From JACVRX01 sp035697245 (GTDB lineage Bacteria; Actinomycetota; Actinomycetes; Jiangellales; Jiangellaceae): a stretch of DNA of 12,049 bases. The stretch is from positions 1 through 12,049 of the forward strand of contig DASSDH010000234.1 of assembly GCA_035697245.1 (NCBI GenBank), written 5' to 3'. This document shows, in pieces, positions 1-7,267 of the stretch. The notes under the pieces were generated by a model. That model worked only from the letters and a program-made list of their open reading frames with translations, was not told the origin of the DNA and did no database searches. How positions within the stretch are numbered: the first letter of the stretch is position 1; each line of letters begins with the position of its first letter. The translations under genes were made by a program, and so were the position numbers.

Positions 1-1
1 C

Positions 2-1324
2 GACGAGCCGCTGCTGGAGATCTCCACCGACAAGGTGGACACCGAGATTCCGTCGCCGGCGTCCGGAACGCTGCTCGAGATCAAGGTGGCCGAGGACGAG
101 ACCGTCGAGGTCGGCACCGAACTCGCGATCATCGGGTCCGCGGACGGCGCAGCGCAGGAGGCACCTGCCGCCCAGTCGGCCGACACCGCCCCCGCCACCA
201 CGCCGGAGGACGCCGCCGCCAAGGCCGAGACACCGCTCGCGGCCGAGGCGGCGACCCAGGCAGCGGCCGACACCCAGTCGGAGGAGAAGGCCAAGGAGGA
301 CACGCCGTCTGCTCCCCCGCCGGCTGCGGCGCCGCCAGCCCCGCCGGCTCCACCCGCGCCGGCCGCCGGGGGTGACGGTTCGCCTTATGTCACTCCCCTC
401 GTTCGCAAGCTCGCCGCCGAGCACAGCGTCGACCTGGCGACCCTGTCCGGCACCGGCGTAGGCGGACGGATTCGCAAGCAGGATGTGCTCGCCGCGGCAG
501 AGCAGGCCCGTAAGGCCGCGGAAACGGCTGCGGCGGCGCCCGCTGCTCCAGCGGCTCCGGCAGCTGCGGCCGCTTCGGCGCCTGCAGCGACGCCATCGCC
601 GCTGCGCGGCACCACCGAGAAGATGTCCCGGATGCGTACGGTCATCGCCAAGCGCATGGTTGAGTCGCTGCAGACCTCGGCGCAGCTCACCACTGTGGTC
701 GAGGTCGACGTCACGGCGATCGCCCGGCTGCGACAGAAGGCCAAGTCGGCGTTCGAGGCGCGCGAAGGTGTCAAGTTGTCGTTCCTGCCATTCTTCGCCA
801 AGGCGGCGGTCGAAGCCCTGAAGGCGCATCCAAAGCTCAACGCCACCGTCGACACGGAGAAGAACGAGGTCACCTATTTCGACGCGGAGCACCTCGGAGT
901 CGCCGTCGACACCGAGCGCGGTCTACTCGTCCCGGTCATTCACGGAGCGGGCGACCTCAACATTGCTGGCCTCGCCCGCCGGATCGCCGATCTGGCCGAA
1001 CGAACCCGCGCCAACAAGATCTCACCCGACGAGCTGTCCGGCGGCACGTTCACTCTTACCAACACCGGCAGCAGGGGAGCCCTCTTCGACACCCCCATCA
1101 TCAACCAGCCGCAGGTCGCGATCCTCGGTACCGGCGCGGTGGTCAAGCGACCGACGGTCGTGACCGACGACATCGGCGCCGACAGCATCGCGATCCGGTC
1201 GATGGTGTACTTCGCCCTCACCTACGACCACCGGCTGGTCGACGGCGCCGACGCCGCGCGGTACCTCACAACCGTCAAGCAGCGGCTCGAAGGCGGCCAG
1301 TTCGAAGGTGACCTCGGCATCTGA
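2..1324 (+). CDS. sucB: Dihydrolipoamide acyltransferase (E2) of a 2-oxoacid dehydrogenase complex, 5'-truncated by the window edge
   Basis: E2 core enzyme: it carries acyl groups on a swinging lipoyl arm and transfers them to CoA in the cytoplasmic pyruvate/2-oxoglutarate dehydrogenase complex. The frame is open from base 2, and the first visible residues are the end of a lipoyl domain with its DKV motif (lipoyl-lysine codon 32-34), so the true start lies upstream; the GTG at 35 is not a start. Of 440 visible residues, 1-45 are lipoyl domain. An Ala/Pro-rich linker follows, then an E3-binding domain at about 128-166 (PYVTPLVRKLA, GTGVGGRIRKQDV). A second Ala/Pro linker precedes the acyltransferase domain from about 206, ending in the active-site motif DHRLVDG (His codon 1229-1231). 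Annotated SucB by family habit, but in actinobacteria the 2-oxoglutarate complex usually has its own KGD/OdhA acyltransferase, so this may be the pyruvate dehydrogenase E2 (DlaT/AceF-like). Further lipoyl domains may lie outside the window. Confidence 0.95.
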   Translation, partial: DEPLLEISTDKVDTEIPSPASGTLLEIKVAEDETVEVGTELAIIGSADGAAQEAPAAQSADTAPATTPEDAAAKAETPLAAEAATQAAADTQSEEKAKEDTPSAPPPAAAPPAPPAPPAPAAGGDGSPYVTPLVRKLAAEHSVDLATLSGTGVGGRIRKQDVLAAAEQARKAAETAAAAPAAPAAPAAAAASAPAATPSPLRGTTEKMSRMRTVIAKRMVESLQTSAQLTTVVEVDVTAIARLRQKAKSAFEAREGVKLSFLPFFAKAAVEALKAHPKLNATVDTEKNEVTYFDAEHLGVAVDTERGLLVPVIHGAGDLNIAGLARRIADLAERTRANKISPDELSGGTFTLTNTGSRGALFDTPIINQPQVAILGTGAVVKRPTVVTDDIGADSIAIRSMVYFALTYDHRLVDGADAARYLTTVKQRLEGGQFEGDLGI

Positions 1325-1352
1325 CTCACCCGGGCCGGGGGAAGAGAGTGGC

Positions 1353-2249
1353 ATGAGGGTCGCCATCACCGGCTCCAGCGGTGTGATCGGAACGGCGCTG
1401 CGCTCCTCCCTTGCTGCGGATGGCCACGACGTGCTCCGGCTGGTCCGCCGGCCGGCAGAGTCGGCAGGCGAGATCCAATGGGATCCCGTAGCGGGCTGGC
1501 TCGACCCCGCTCGGCTGGAAGGCGTCGAGGCCGTCGTCAACCTCGCCGGCGCGGGAACCGGCGACCACCGCTGGACCCGGTCGTACAAGCAGACGATTCG
1601 GCACAGTCGGGTTTCCGCGACGACGACGCTGGTCCGCGCGCTGGTGCAGCTGAGCGAGCGGCCGCGGGTTCTCGTCTCCCAGTCGGAGATCCATGTGTAC
1701 GGTGACGGCCACGGCTCGGATGTCATCGACGAAAACGAACCGCCTGGCGAGGGTGGCTTTCTGGCCAGCGTCGCCTCGGACTGGGAAGCGGCAGCGGCGC
1801 CAGCCGCCGCTGCCGACATCGCCGTTTGTTACACCCGGACGGGCGTCGTGATGACCCGGCTGGGTGGTGTGCTGGCCGGGATGCTGCCGCTGTTCCGGCT
1901 CGGTCTCGGCGGACCGCTCGCTGGCGGCGAGCAGTACTGGAGCTACGTCTCGCTGCCCGACACAGTCGCCGCGATGCGGTTTCTGATGGAGACTCATGGC
2001 TGCTCCGGGCCGTACAACCTCACCGCGCCCGCACCGGTCACCAACGCCGAGTTCGCCCGGGTCCTGGCGAAGGCATTGGGCCGACCGGCGCTCCTTCCGG
2101 TGCCGGAGTTCGCCCTCCGCATCGGTTTGGGTGAGTCGGCCGAACGGGCCGTCGACAGCTTACGGGTCGTGCCCGCGCGGCTGGTCGAGGCCGGTTTCAA
2201 GCATCAGCACCCGGATGCGCCCTCGGTCGTCGGGGCCGCGTTGCACTGA
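1353..2249 (+). CDS. TIGR01777-family NAD(P)-binding epimerase/SDR protein (YfcH-like)
   Basis: 298-residue extended short-chain dehydrogenase/reductase-like protein of the TIGR01777 family, presumably cytoplasmic; its physiological substrate is not established. The N-terminal Rossmann motif is ITGSSGVIG (residues 5-13), followed by VVNLAGAG at 61-68, an SxxxxxYG-type segment ending in VYGDGHG near 115-121, and the family block MLPLFRLGLGGPLAGG at 177-192. The C-terminal signature YNLTAPAPVTNAEF is at 221-234, with RPALLPVPEFALR at 244-256. I chose ATG 1353 because the Rossmann strand begins immediately after it and the purine-rich GGGGGAAGAGAG stretch lies just upstream; an in-frame GTG at 1308 would overlap the E2 gene and add 15 residues with no family match. 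It lies 28 bp after the E2 stop on the same strand, so the two are probably cotranscribed. It ends 15 bp from the convergent pseudokinase gene. It corresponds to Rv2216 in the mycobacterial order. Confidence 0.9.
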   Translation: MRVAITGSSGVIGTALRSSLAADGHDVLRLVRRPAESAGEIQWDPVAGWLDPARLEGVEAVVNLAGAGTGDHRWTRSYKQTIRHSRVSATTTLVRALVQLSERPRVLVSQSEIHVYGDGHGSDVIDENEPPGEGGFLASVASDWEAAAAPAAAADIAVCYTRTGVVMTRLGGVLAGMLPLFRLGLGGPLAGGEQYWSYVSLPDTVAAMRFLMETHGCSGPYNLTAPAPVTNAEFARVLAKALGRPALLPVPEFALRIGLGESAERAVDSLRVVPARLVEAGFKHQHPDAPSVVGAALH

Positions 2250-2264
2250 TGACCGCACACCGGC

Positions 2265-3809
2265 TCAACCGAACCGCCACCCGGAGGCGTCCGGGGCGGG
2301 CACCAGCTCCGCCTGCCACGTCGCCTCGGGCAGACCATCCTTTTCCGCCTTGACCGCGCCGTCGTCGTCGACGAGCTGATAGGGCGGCAGGCGATCGGTG
2401 ATCTGCAGAACGACCCGGCCACCCTCCTGCGAGACCAGCTCGGCGGTGACGACCTCGAAGGCCAGACCCTGGGTGTGAACGCCCGAGTCCGCGTACATCT
2501 GGAGCAGCTCGGCGTCATCGGCGAGCGCCTGGCTGGTCGGTGCGTATACGTCACACAGCGCCTCGGCATTGACGTCGTTGAACGCCTCGGCGCGGCGGGT
2601 ATACAGGCTCTGCACGACCTGGGTCCAGTCGCTGACCTCTGGCGGTTGTTCGGTGGGGGCAGGTTGCGGACCGCCGCACAGGTCCACCGGGATCGCTGCC
2701 TCCTCCCCTGATGAGGTGAGCCGGTCGGCCTGAGGAAGCGTCTCAGGGTCCCCATTGCCGCCCCACAGCTGCAGCGCGGCAAAGACCGCGCCAGCGAGAA
2801 TGACCGGGATCGCCACCATCATGGCGATGCGGTCCATCCGACGTAGGCGACGCCGCCGGCGCCGCCGCGGTTGCGGCTCCACTTCCGGCGGTGTGGGCGG
2901 CGCCGCGATGGTCGCCGCGGGCGTTGCCGCCGTCGCCACGGCCGGTTGCGTCACGGCACCGACCGACTCTGCCCGCCGAGCTGCCCGTCTGGTCCGGGCC
3001 GGCGGCGCGGCTGGTGCCCGGCTATCAGCTGCCGGCGCGGCCACCGAGGTCGGAGCTGACTGGTTGAACGTGACCGGTTCCGGGTCGGCGAGCACGAACA
3101 GTGCGTTGGCCAGCGATTCCGCACTCGGGCGCCGGCTCGGGTCGGGATGCATCGCCTGGGCGAACGCACTCTGCGTGGCAGGCGGGATCCCGGGCAGGAT
3201 GACCGCCTGCTGGGGGAAATATCCGGTCAGGGCACGAATGGCAACAGCGGCCAGGCCGAAGACGTCGGAACCCGGTCGTGGCGGGTGGCCAGCCAGGATT
3301 TCGGGCGGCGCCATCCCGGCGGATTCAGGCGAGCGTCCCGCGGACAGCGGGCCGGTCCCGAGGTTCCCGAGCATGGGTCGGCCGTCGCCGGAGAACAGCA
3401 CGTTCGCCGGTGTCACCTGACCATGCACCAGGCCGCGAGCGTGCAGCGCGGCCAGCGCCTGGGCGATCGGTGCGCACGCGGTCACGACCTCACCGGCCGG
3501 CAACGTCCCCCGGGCTGCGAGCAGGTCGTCCAGGCTGCCGCCCTCGGCCTTTTCCAGCACCATGACGAGCGCACCGGACACGTCCACGACACCGAGCAGC
3601 GGCAGGACATGGGGGTGGTCCACAGCGGTCAGCAGCGCGACCTCCCGGCGCGCTCGCTCCCGTGCCGCGGAATCCGCTAGCGGCAGAAGTCGTAGCGCGA
3701 CCCGCGCACCGGTGGCATCCTCGTGCCCGGCCCACATGGTGCCGTCGGTGCCAAGCGGCCCGTCGACGGTGTAGCCCGGCACATGCGCGGGGACCTCCAT
3801 GCCCTCCAT
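2265..3809 (-). CDS. Membrane-anchored Ser/Thr pseudokinase with extracytoplasmic C-terminal domain
   Basis: 514-residue protein with a PknB-like kinase fold that lacks the catalytic residues. A degenerate glycine loop (GPLGTDG, 17-23) precedes VALR, where the ATP-binding Lys is Arg40. The alpha-C Glu is present (E56). HRD has become HGQ (129-131; catalytic Asp to Gln), Asn136 is kept, and DFG has become NLG (149-151; metal-binding Asp to Asn). The APE motif survives as PPE (168-170) and the alpha-F Asp as SDVFG (181-185), so the fold is probably intact while phosphotransfer is unlikely. A low-complexity Ala/Pro/Arg linker (about 255-314), an Arg-rich stop-transfer stretch (315-324) and one TM helix (about 327-349) follow. 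The remaining ~165 residues should be outside, with two cysteines (C378, C419) that could pair; the region 395-514 resembles an NTF2-like fold only by general pattern. No PASTA repeats. The start is uncertain: ATG 3809 or ATG 3800, neither with a well-spaced ribosome site; the open frame continues to 3938 but would overlap lipB. Divergent from lipB, convergent with the epimerase. Confidence 0.85.
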   Translation of the reverse strand: MEGMEVPAHVPGYTVDGPLGTDGTMWAGHEDATGARVALRLLPLADSAARERARREVALLTAVDHPHVLPLLGVVDVSGALVMVLEKAEGGSLDDLLAARGTLPAGEVVTACAPIAQALAALHARGLVHGQVTPANVLFSGDGRPMLGNLGTGPLSAGRSPESAGMAPPEILAGHPPRPGSDVFGLAAVAIRALTGYFPQQAVILPGIPPATQSAFAQAMHPDPSRRPSAESLANALFVLADPEPVTFNQSAPTSVAAPAADSRAPAAPPARTRRAARRAESVGAVTQPAVATAATPAATIAAPPTPPEVEPQPRRRRRRRLRRMDRIAMMVAIPVILAGAVFAALQLWGGNGDPETLPQADRLTSSGEEAAIPVDLCGGPQPAPTEQPPEVSDWTQVVQSLYTRRAEAFNDVNAEALCDVYAPTSQALADDAELLQMYADSGVHTQGLAFEVVTAELVSQEGGRVVLQITDRLPPYQLVDDDGAVKAEKDGLPEATWQAELVPAPDASGWRFG

Positions 3810-3906
3810 CGTCGCAAATGCCACTCCGCCTGACGATCTGGACCGTACGGTTGTCCACCGCCGGACCGGACGATTGCGACGCATCGGCACCACCCGACTG
3901 GACGCG

Positions 3907-3912
3907 TAGGGT
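3907..3912 (+). promoter_or_regulatory. Candidate -10 (TAGGGT) for a leaderless lipB transcript
   Basis: TAGGGT ends six bases before the GTG at 3919, placing transcription start at the start codon. TCGGCA at 3884-3889, 17 bp upstream, is a weak -35. The intervening GAAGAA is too close to the start to serve as a normal ribosome-binding site. Confidence 0.5.
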
Positions 3913-3918
3913 GAAGAA

Positions 3919-4605
3919 GTGAGCTCGCCCGACGTCATCCGCTACCCCGGCTTTCAGCCGTACGAGGCGGCATGGGCCGAGCAACGCCGCCTGCACGCGG
4001 CTCGGGTGAACGAGGAAATCCCCGACGCGGTGATGCTGCTCGAGCACGAACCCGTTTACACGGCCGGCAAGCGGACCTCCCGGTCCGAGCGTCCACCGGT
4101 CGCCGCTGGAGCCCCGGTGATAGACGTCGACCGCGGCGGCAAGATCACCTGGCATGGCCCCGGTCAGGTCGTCGGCTATCCGATCGTGCGGCTTCCCGAG
4201 CCGGTCGACGTGGTGGCCTTCGTCCGCCGAGTCGAGCAGGTGCTCATCGACGTGTGCGCCGAGCTCGGGGTCGACGCCGGCCGGGTCGAGATGCCCGGCC
4301 GCAGCGGTGTCTGGCTGCCGGCCGACGACCGGGGACCGGACCGGAAGGTGGCCGCCATCGGCCTTCGGGTGGCGAACGGCGTGAGCATGCACGGGTTCGC
4401 GCTCAACTGCGACTGCGACCTGGCCTGGTTCTCACGGATCATCCCGTGCGGCATTTCCGACGCCGGTGTCACGTCGCTGTCCGCCGAGCTGGGCCGCCCA
4501 GTGACGGTCGCGGAGACCCTGCCGGTCATCGAGCGCCATCTGCCGGGCTTGCTCGCCCTGCCCGTCGCAGTGGCGTCGACCGGCGCCGGTCCGCGGGTAG
4601 GCTGA
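3919..4605 (+). CDS. lipB: Octanoyl-[acyl carrier protein]:protein N-octanoyltransferase LipB
   Basis: Transfers octanoate from octanoyl-ACP to the lipoyl-domain lysine of E2 and GcvH proteins, the first step of de novo protein lipoylation; cytoplasmic. The 228-residue length is typical. Motifs: RGGKITWHGPGQVVGYPI (72-89), the catalytic Lys143 in RKVAAIGLR, HGFALN (158-163) and the active-site Cys177 in IIPCGIS, completing the Cys/Lys dyad known for the family. The GTG start at 3919 is chosen because the family N-terminus (VIRYPGFQPYEAAW) follows at once; a TAGGGT hexamer ends six bases before it, suggesting a leaderless transcript. It lies four bases upstream of lipA, and its natural acceptor, the E2, is encoded about 2.6 kb upstream. 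The 109 bp upstream separate it from the divergent pseudokinase gene. Confidence 0.97.
   Translation: MSSPDVIRYPGFQPYEAAWAEQRRLHAARVNEEIPDAVMLLEHEPVYTAGKRTSRSERPPVAAGAPVIDVDRGGKITWHGPGQVVGYPIVRLPEPVDVVAFVRRVEQVLIDVCAELGVDAGRVEMPGRSGVWLPADDRGPDRKVAAIGLRVANGVSMHGFALNCDCDLAWFSRIIPCGISDAGVTSLSAELGRPVTVAETLPVIERHLPGLLALPVAVASTGAGPRVG
4576..4603 (+). promoter_or_regulatory. Candidate internal promoter for leaderless lipA, inside the lipB 3' end
   Basis: TCGACC (4576-4581), a 16-bp spacer and TAGGCT (4598-4603) form a plausible sigma-A-type promoter whose -10 ends six bases before GTG 4610. It overlaps the last codons and the stop of lipB, so lipA could be transcribed alone as well as with lipB. 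Confidence 0.45.
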
Positions 4606-4609
4606 CGCG

Positions 4610-5551
4610 GTGAGCGTCGCTGCTGACGGACGCCGGCTGCTGCGCCTGGAGGTGCGCAACAGCGAGACGCCCATCGAGAAGAAGCCGGCGTGGATCAAGA
4701 CCACGGCTCGAATGGGCCCGGAGTACCAAGAGCTCCAGGCACTGGTCAAGCGGGAAGGCCTGCACACCGTGTGCCAGGAGGCCGGCTGCCCGAACATCTT
4801 CGAGTGCTGGGAAGACCGCGAGGCAACCTTCCTCATCGGCGGCGACCAATGCACTCGCCGCTGTGACTTCTGCCAGATCGACACCGGCCGGCCCGAACCC
4901 CTCGACCACGACGAGCCGCGCCGGGTGGCCGAATCGGTGCAGGCGATGGGACTGCGGTATGCGACGGTCACCGGTGTCGCGCGGGACGACCTCGACGACG
5001 AGGGGGCCTGGCTGTACGCCGAGACGGTACGGGCCATCCACGGGCTCAACCCGGGCACCGGCGTCGAGATCCTCACCCCGGACTTCTCCGGCAAGGGCGA
5101 GCTTCTCCAGCTGGTGTTCGACGCCACTCCCGAGGTATTCGCACACAATGTCGAGACCGTCCCCCGGATCTTTCGGCGGATTCGCCCCGCGTTCAGCTAT
5201 GACCGCTCGCTGGAGGTGCTCGCCATGGCGCGTGCCGCGGCCATGGTCACGAAGTCCAATCTCATCCTCGGCTTGGGCGAGACACCGGCGGAGGCATCGC
5301 AGGCCCTGCGCGACCTGCGTGATGTCGAGTGCGAGCTCGTGACGATCACGCAGTACTTGCGGCCTTCGGCTCGTCACCACCCCGTCGATCGCTGGGTCAA
5401 GCCCGAGGAGTTCGTTGCGCTTCGGGAAGAGGCGGAGGACCTCGGCTTCGCCGGTGTCATGTCCGGCCCGCTGGTGCGGTCGTCGTACCGGGCCGGACGG
5501 TTGTACCGGCAGGCCATGGCGGCACGTCGCTCGACGGTCGCGACCGGCTAG
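4610..5551 (+). CDS. lipA: Lipoyl synthase LipA (radical SAM)
   Basis: Inserts two sulfurs into the octanoyl group attached by LipB, making the lipoyl cofactor; a cytoplasmic radical-SAM enzyme with two 4Fe-4S clusters. The 313-residue protein shows the auxiliary-cluster cysteines C55, C60 and C66 (CQEAGCPNIFEC), the radical-SAM CxxxCxxC triad C81, C85, C88 (CTRRCDFC) and the C-terminal RSSY motif (290-293) whose serine ligates the auxiliary cluster in characterised LipA proteins. TVTGVARDDLDDEGAW (119-134) and GLGET (221-225) are further family blocks. The start is GTG 4610, four bases after the lipB stop, with no Shine-Dalgarno sequence but TAGGCT ending six bases upstream and overlapping the end of lipB. 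So it may be read both from the lipB message and as its own leaderless transcript. All catalytic residues are present. Confidence 0.97.
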   Translation: MSVAADGRRLLRLEVRNSETPIEKKPAWIKTTARMGPEYQELQALVKREGLHTVCQEAGCPNIFECWEDREATFLIGGDQCTRRCDFCQIDTGRPEPLDHDEPRRVAESVQAMGLRYATVTGVARDDLDDEGAWLYAETVRAIHGLNPGTGVEILTPDFSGKGELLQLVFDATPEVFAHNVETVPRIFRRIRPAFSYDRSLEVLAMARAAAMVTKSNLILGLGETPAEASQALRDLRDVECELVTITQYLRPSARHHPVDRWVKPEEFVALREEAEDLGFAGVMSGPLVRSSYRAGRLYRQAMAARRSTVATG

Positions 5552-6043
5552 CCGCCCGCACCGAAGGACCGCAAGCCCCAGCGCCTGAGCCCTTACTCTG
5601 GCCGAGCCGAACTACTAACTGCACGGAGCGGTAGCGGTTGCCACGTCTTGAGCCTGTTGCGCAAAGCGTGGGTGCCGAGGGTGTCGCCGACCGTCCACGG
5701 CAGCCGCGGATTCGGTTCGAGACCCGGGTCGGTGAGAAGCCGCACCGTCATCGAGATGCAGGTCGACGAGATCGGCCCCTCGCTCCGGTACTCCACCGCC
5801 AAGATCGTCAAGACTACTCGCACGACCCTCGCCATACGTGCTGGTGGGGTCGAGTTGCCGTACTGAGACCGGGCTGAGGGCGGTCGGGTTCGACCGTCTC
5901 GGCCGCCTGACCCGGTTGGCAGCACGGCGCCACAGCGGAGCCGACAACACGGAGCATGCCGGCACGGATACGGATCAATCTCCGGATAGAGACGACGGCG
6001 TCGCGAACCGTCGAATACCACAGCACCTGAACATGCCCTTGTG
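5552..6043. other. Non-conserved intergenic stretch between lipA and the propeller gene
   Basis: About 490 bp between the convergent ends of lipA (+) and the propeller gene (-). Apart from the doubtful small ORF at 5593-5835, I see no gene, no RNA and no convincing hairpin terminator for either neighbour. From 5836 to 6043 none of the open frames shows consistent G/C bias at third positions by eye, or a family motif. The mixed composition fits decayed or recently joined DNA, but there is no recognisable mobile-element end here. Confidence 0.4.
5593..5835 (-). CDS. Possible small hypothetical ORF (80 aa), function unknown
   Basis: Not recognised. From about 5641 to 5833 every third base in this register is G or C in roughly nine of ten cases, a coding-like signal that stops on its upstream side at the ATG at 5835. 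The 80-residue product begins MARVVRVVLTILAVEY and contains LPWTVGDTLGTHALRNRLKTW. No signal peptide, TM helix or motif is clear. The last ~15 codons, down to the stop at 5593, lose the bias, so the 3' end may be rearranged or a remnant. The same register on the plus strand (5648-5866) would carry the same bias, but its product is Arg/Ser/Thr-rich and less protein-like. No ribosome-binding site is visible. It may be a degraded gene in the variable stretch between lipA and the propeller gene. Confidence 0.3.
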   Translation of the reverse strand: MARVVRVVLTILAVEYRSEGPISSTCISMTVRLLTDPGLEPNPRLPWTVGDTLGTHALRNRLKTWQPLPLRAVSSSARPE

Positions 6044-7183
6044 TCAGCCGTTGGTGGTTCGCATGGCCAGGGTGCGCAATTGGGCCAGATTGGGGTCGTA
6101 GCGCCAGCCGACGCCCCAGACCGTTGAGGTGCCGGCCGCTGCGGCGTCGCTGAGCAGGCCGGGCACGGCGGCGCTCTCGGTGGCCCAGGTGGTGCCGGTC
6201 CACCTGGCGATCACGCTGCCGACTGCGTAGACCTTGGTCGATGACAGGGCGGCAACGCCGTGGAAGCCCTGGCCGTCATTGGGCGCGTTGGTCATGACCG
6301 AGCGTTGCCAGGTCTGCCCGTTCCAGTGCAGGGCGATCGGCACGACCTTGAAGTGGATCCAGCTGAACGCCCGGCCGACGATCCAGACGTCGTTGGCCGA
6401 TATCGCGAGCACGTCTTGCAGGGTGGGCACGTTGAACGTGCCGTCGGAGACCGTGCCCGGCACGTTCACCTGCGACCAGGTGGACCCGTTCCAGTGCAGC
6501 ACAAGGCCGGCGGTGGTGCCCCCGTATCCGTCGTTGCCGCGGTTGCCGATCGCCCAGACGTCGTTCGCTGAGGCGCCGTCCACATCGGTGAGGAGGTTCT
6601 GCGTCGGGTCCGGGCTGGGGCTCGGCACCACTGTCCAGTTGGTGCCGTTCCAGCGCTGGACCAGCGTCCGGACGCTCGGCGCGGTCGAGGTGGAAAACGT
6701 TCCTACCGCCCAGGCGTTGCTGGTCGAGAAGGTCTTGACACCGGAAAGAGATGTGCCGACGGCGTTGGGCGGGTTGGGACTGGGCACCACGCTCCACGAG
6801 CTGCCGTTCCAGCGCTCGGTCAGCGAACCCGAATCGCCCGTGCCGACGGCCCAGACGTTGTTCGACGCGCTGCCGTCCACGCCACTGAGCTGCCCGCTCA
6901 CCAGCGGTGTGCTCGCGATCGTCCAACTGCCGCCGTTCCAGCGGGCGACCAGCGGCCGGATGAACGGCTGCTGTGGCGAGTGGTCCGCGCGACCGACCGC
7001 CCATGCGTCGGTCGGACTCAAGGCGTCCACACCGATGAACAGATTGAGCCCGTTGGAGGCGTTGGGCGTCCGTACCACCGACCACGTTGCCGCCTGCGCA
7101 GGGATAGCCGGCGCCACTGCGATCACGATTACCCCTACCGCCGCCAGGGATATCGAGACGGCGCGACCACGAATGATCGACAT
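6044..7183 (-). CDS. Secreted seven-repeat beta-propeller protein (WNG / DVWAVG repeats)
   Basis: 379 residues, function unknown. Residues 1-31 form a Sec signal peptide: basic start (MSIIRGR), a hydrophobic core, and AQA at 29-31 before the mature start ATWSVV. The rest is a tandem repeat with two alternating signatures: RWNG-x-x-W (at about 81, 124, 178, 231, 287 and, as RWTGTTW, 327) and S-x-x-D/N-x-W-A-V-G (at 61, 111, 158, 210, 267, 319 as YAVG, 356 as WGVG). Seven WAVG-type turns suggest a seven-bladed propeller. The mature N-terminus supplies a W-S-V-V strand lacking a preceding WNG, while the last repeat ends shortly after WGVGW, which fits closure of the ring by both ends. Repeats are 47-57 residues except the last spacing (37). 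ATG 7183 is chosen because the signal peptide starts there and AAAGGGAG lies eight bases upstream; the frame stays open to 7534 across the transposase remnant. No anchor or catalytic motif; a binding or scaffold role is an inference. Confidence 0.85.
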   Translation of the reverse strand: MSIIRGRAVSISLAAVGVIVIAVAPAIPAQAATWSVVRTPNASNGLNLFIGVDALSPTDAWAVGRADHSPQQPFIRPLVARWNGGSWTIASTPLVSGQLSGVDGSASNNVWAVGTGDSGSLTERWNGSSWSVVPSPNPPNAVGTSLSGVKTFSTSNAWAVGTFSTSTAPSVRTLVQRWNGTNWTVVPSPSPDPTQNLLTDVDGASANDVWAIGNRGNDGYGGTTAGLVLHWNGSTWSQVNVPGTVSDGTFNVPTLQDVLAISANDVWIVGRAFSWIHFKVVPIALHWNGQTWQRSVMTNAPNDGQGFHGVAALSSTKVYAVGSVIARWTGTTWATESAAVPGLLSDAAAAGTSTVWGVGWRYDPNLAQLRTLAMRTTNG

Positions 7184-7190
7184 TTCGTTT

Positions 7191-7219
7191 CTCCCTTTCG
7201 GTGAAGGTCGATCAGCATA
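7191..7219 (-). promoter_or_regulatory. Candidate promoter -10 and ribosome-binding site of the propeller gene
   Basis: Reading the minus strand toward the ATG at 7183, TATGCT (complement of 7214-7219) fits an actinobacterial -10 hexamer. AAAGGGAG (complement of 7191-7198) is a good Shine-Dalgarno site about eight bases before the start. I see no clear -35. The site lies between the propeller gene and the IS1182-type remnant beginning near 7268. Confidence 0.4.
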
Positions 7220-7267
7220 GATCAAAGGCGTGTCCTGGCCGGGCTTGGTGGTTACCGGGAGAATCTG

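Noticed and set aside
1308..1352. GTG 1308 as the start of the TIGR01777 protein
   Set aside because: It overlaps the E2 gene, adds residues with no family match, and ATG 1353 sits directly before the Rossmann strand.
2860..3060. Plus-strand open frames opposite the pseudokinase linker
   Set aside because: They arise from the Ala/Pro/Arg low-complexity linker on the minus strand and carry no recognisable domain.
3810..3938. Upstream starts for the pseudokinase overlapping lipB
   Set aside because: The added residues are Arg/Ser-rich with no domain, and the region holds the lipB promoter and start.
4526..5380. 284-codon minus-strand open frame across lipA
   Set aside because: Antisense shadow of lipA, which has all its cysteine motifs on the plus strand.
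5711..5730. GGTTCGAGACC resembling a tRNA T-arm
   Set aside because: The flanks do not pair as a 5-bp T stem, and no anticodon arm or acceptor stem can be drawn around it.
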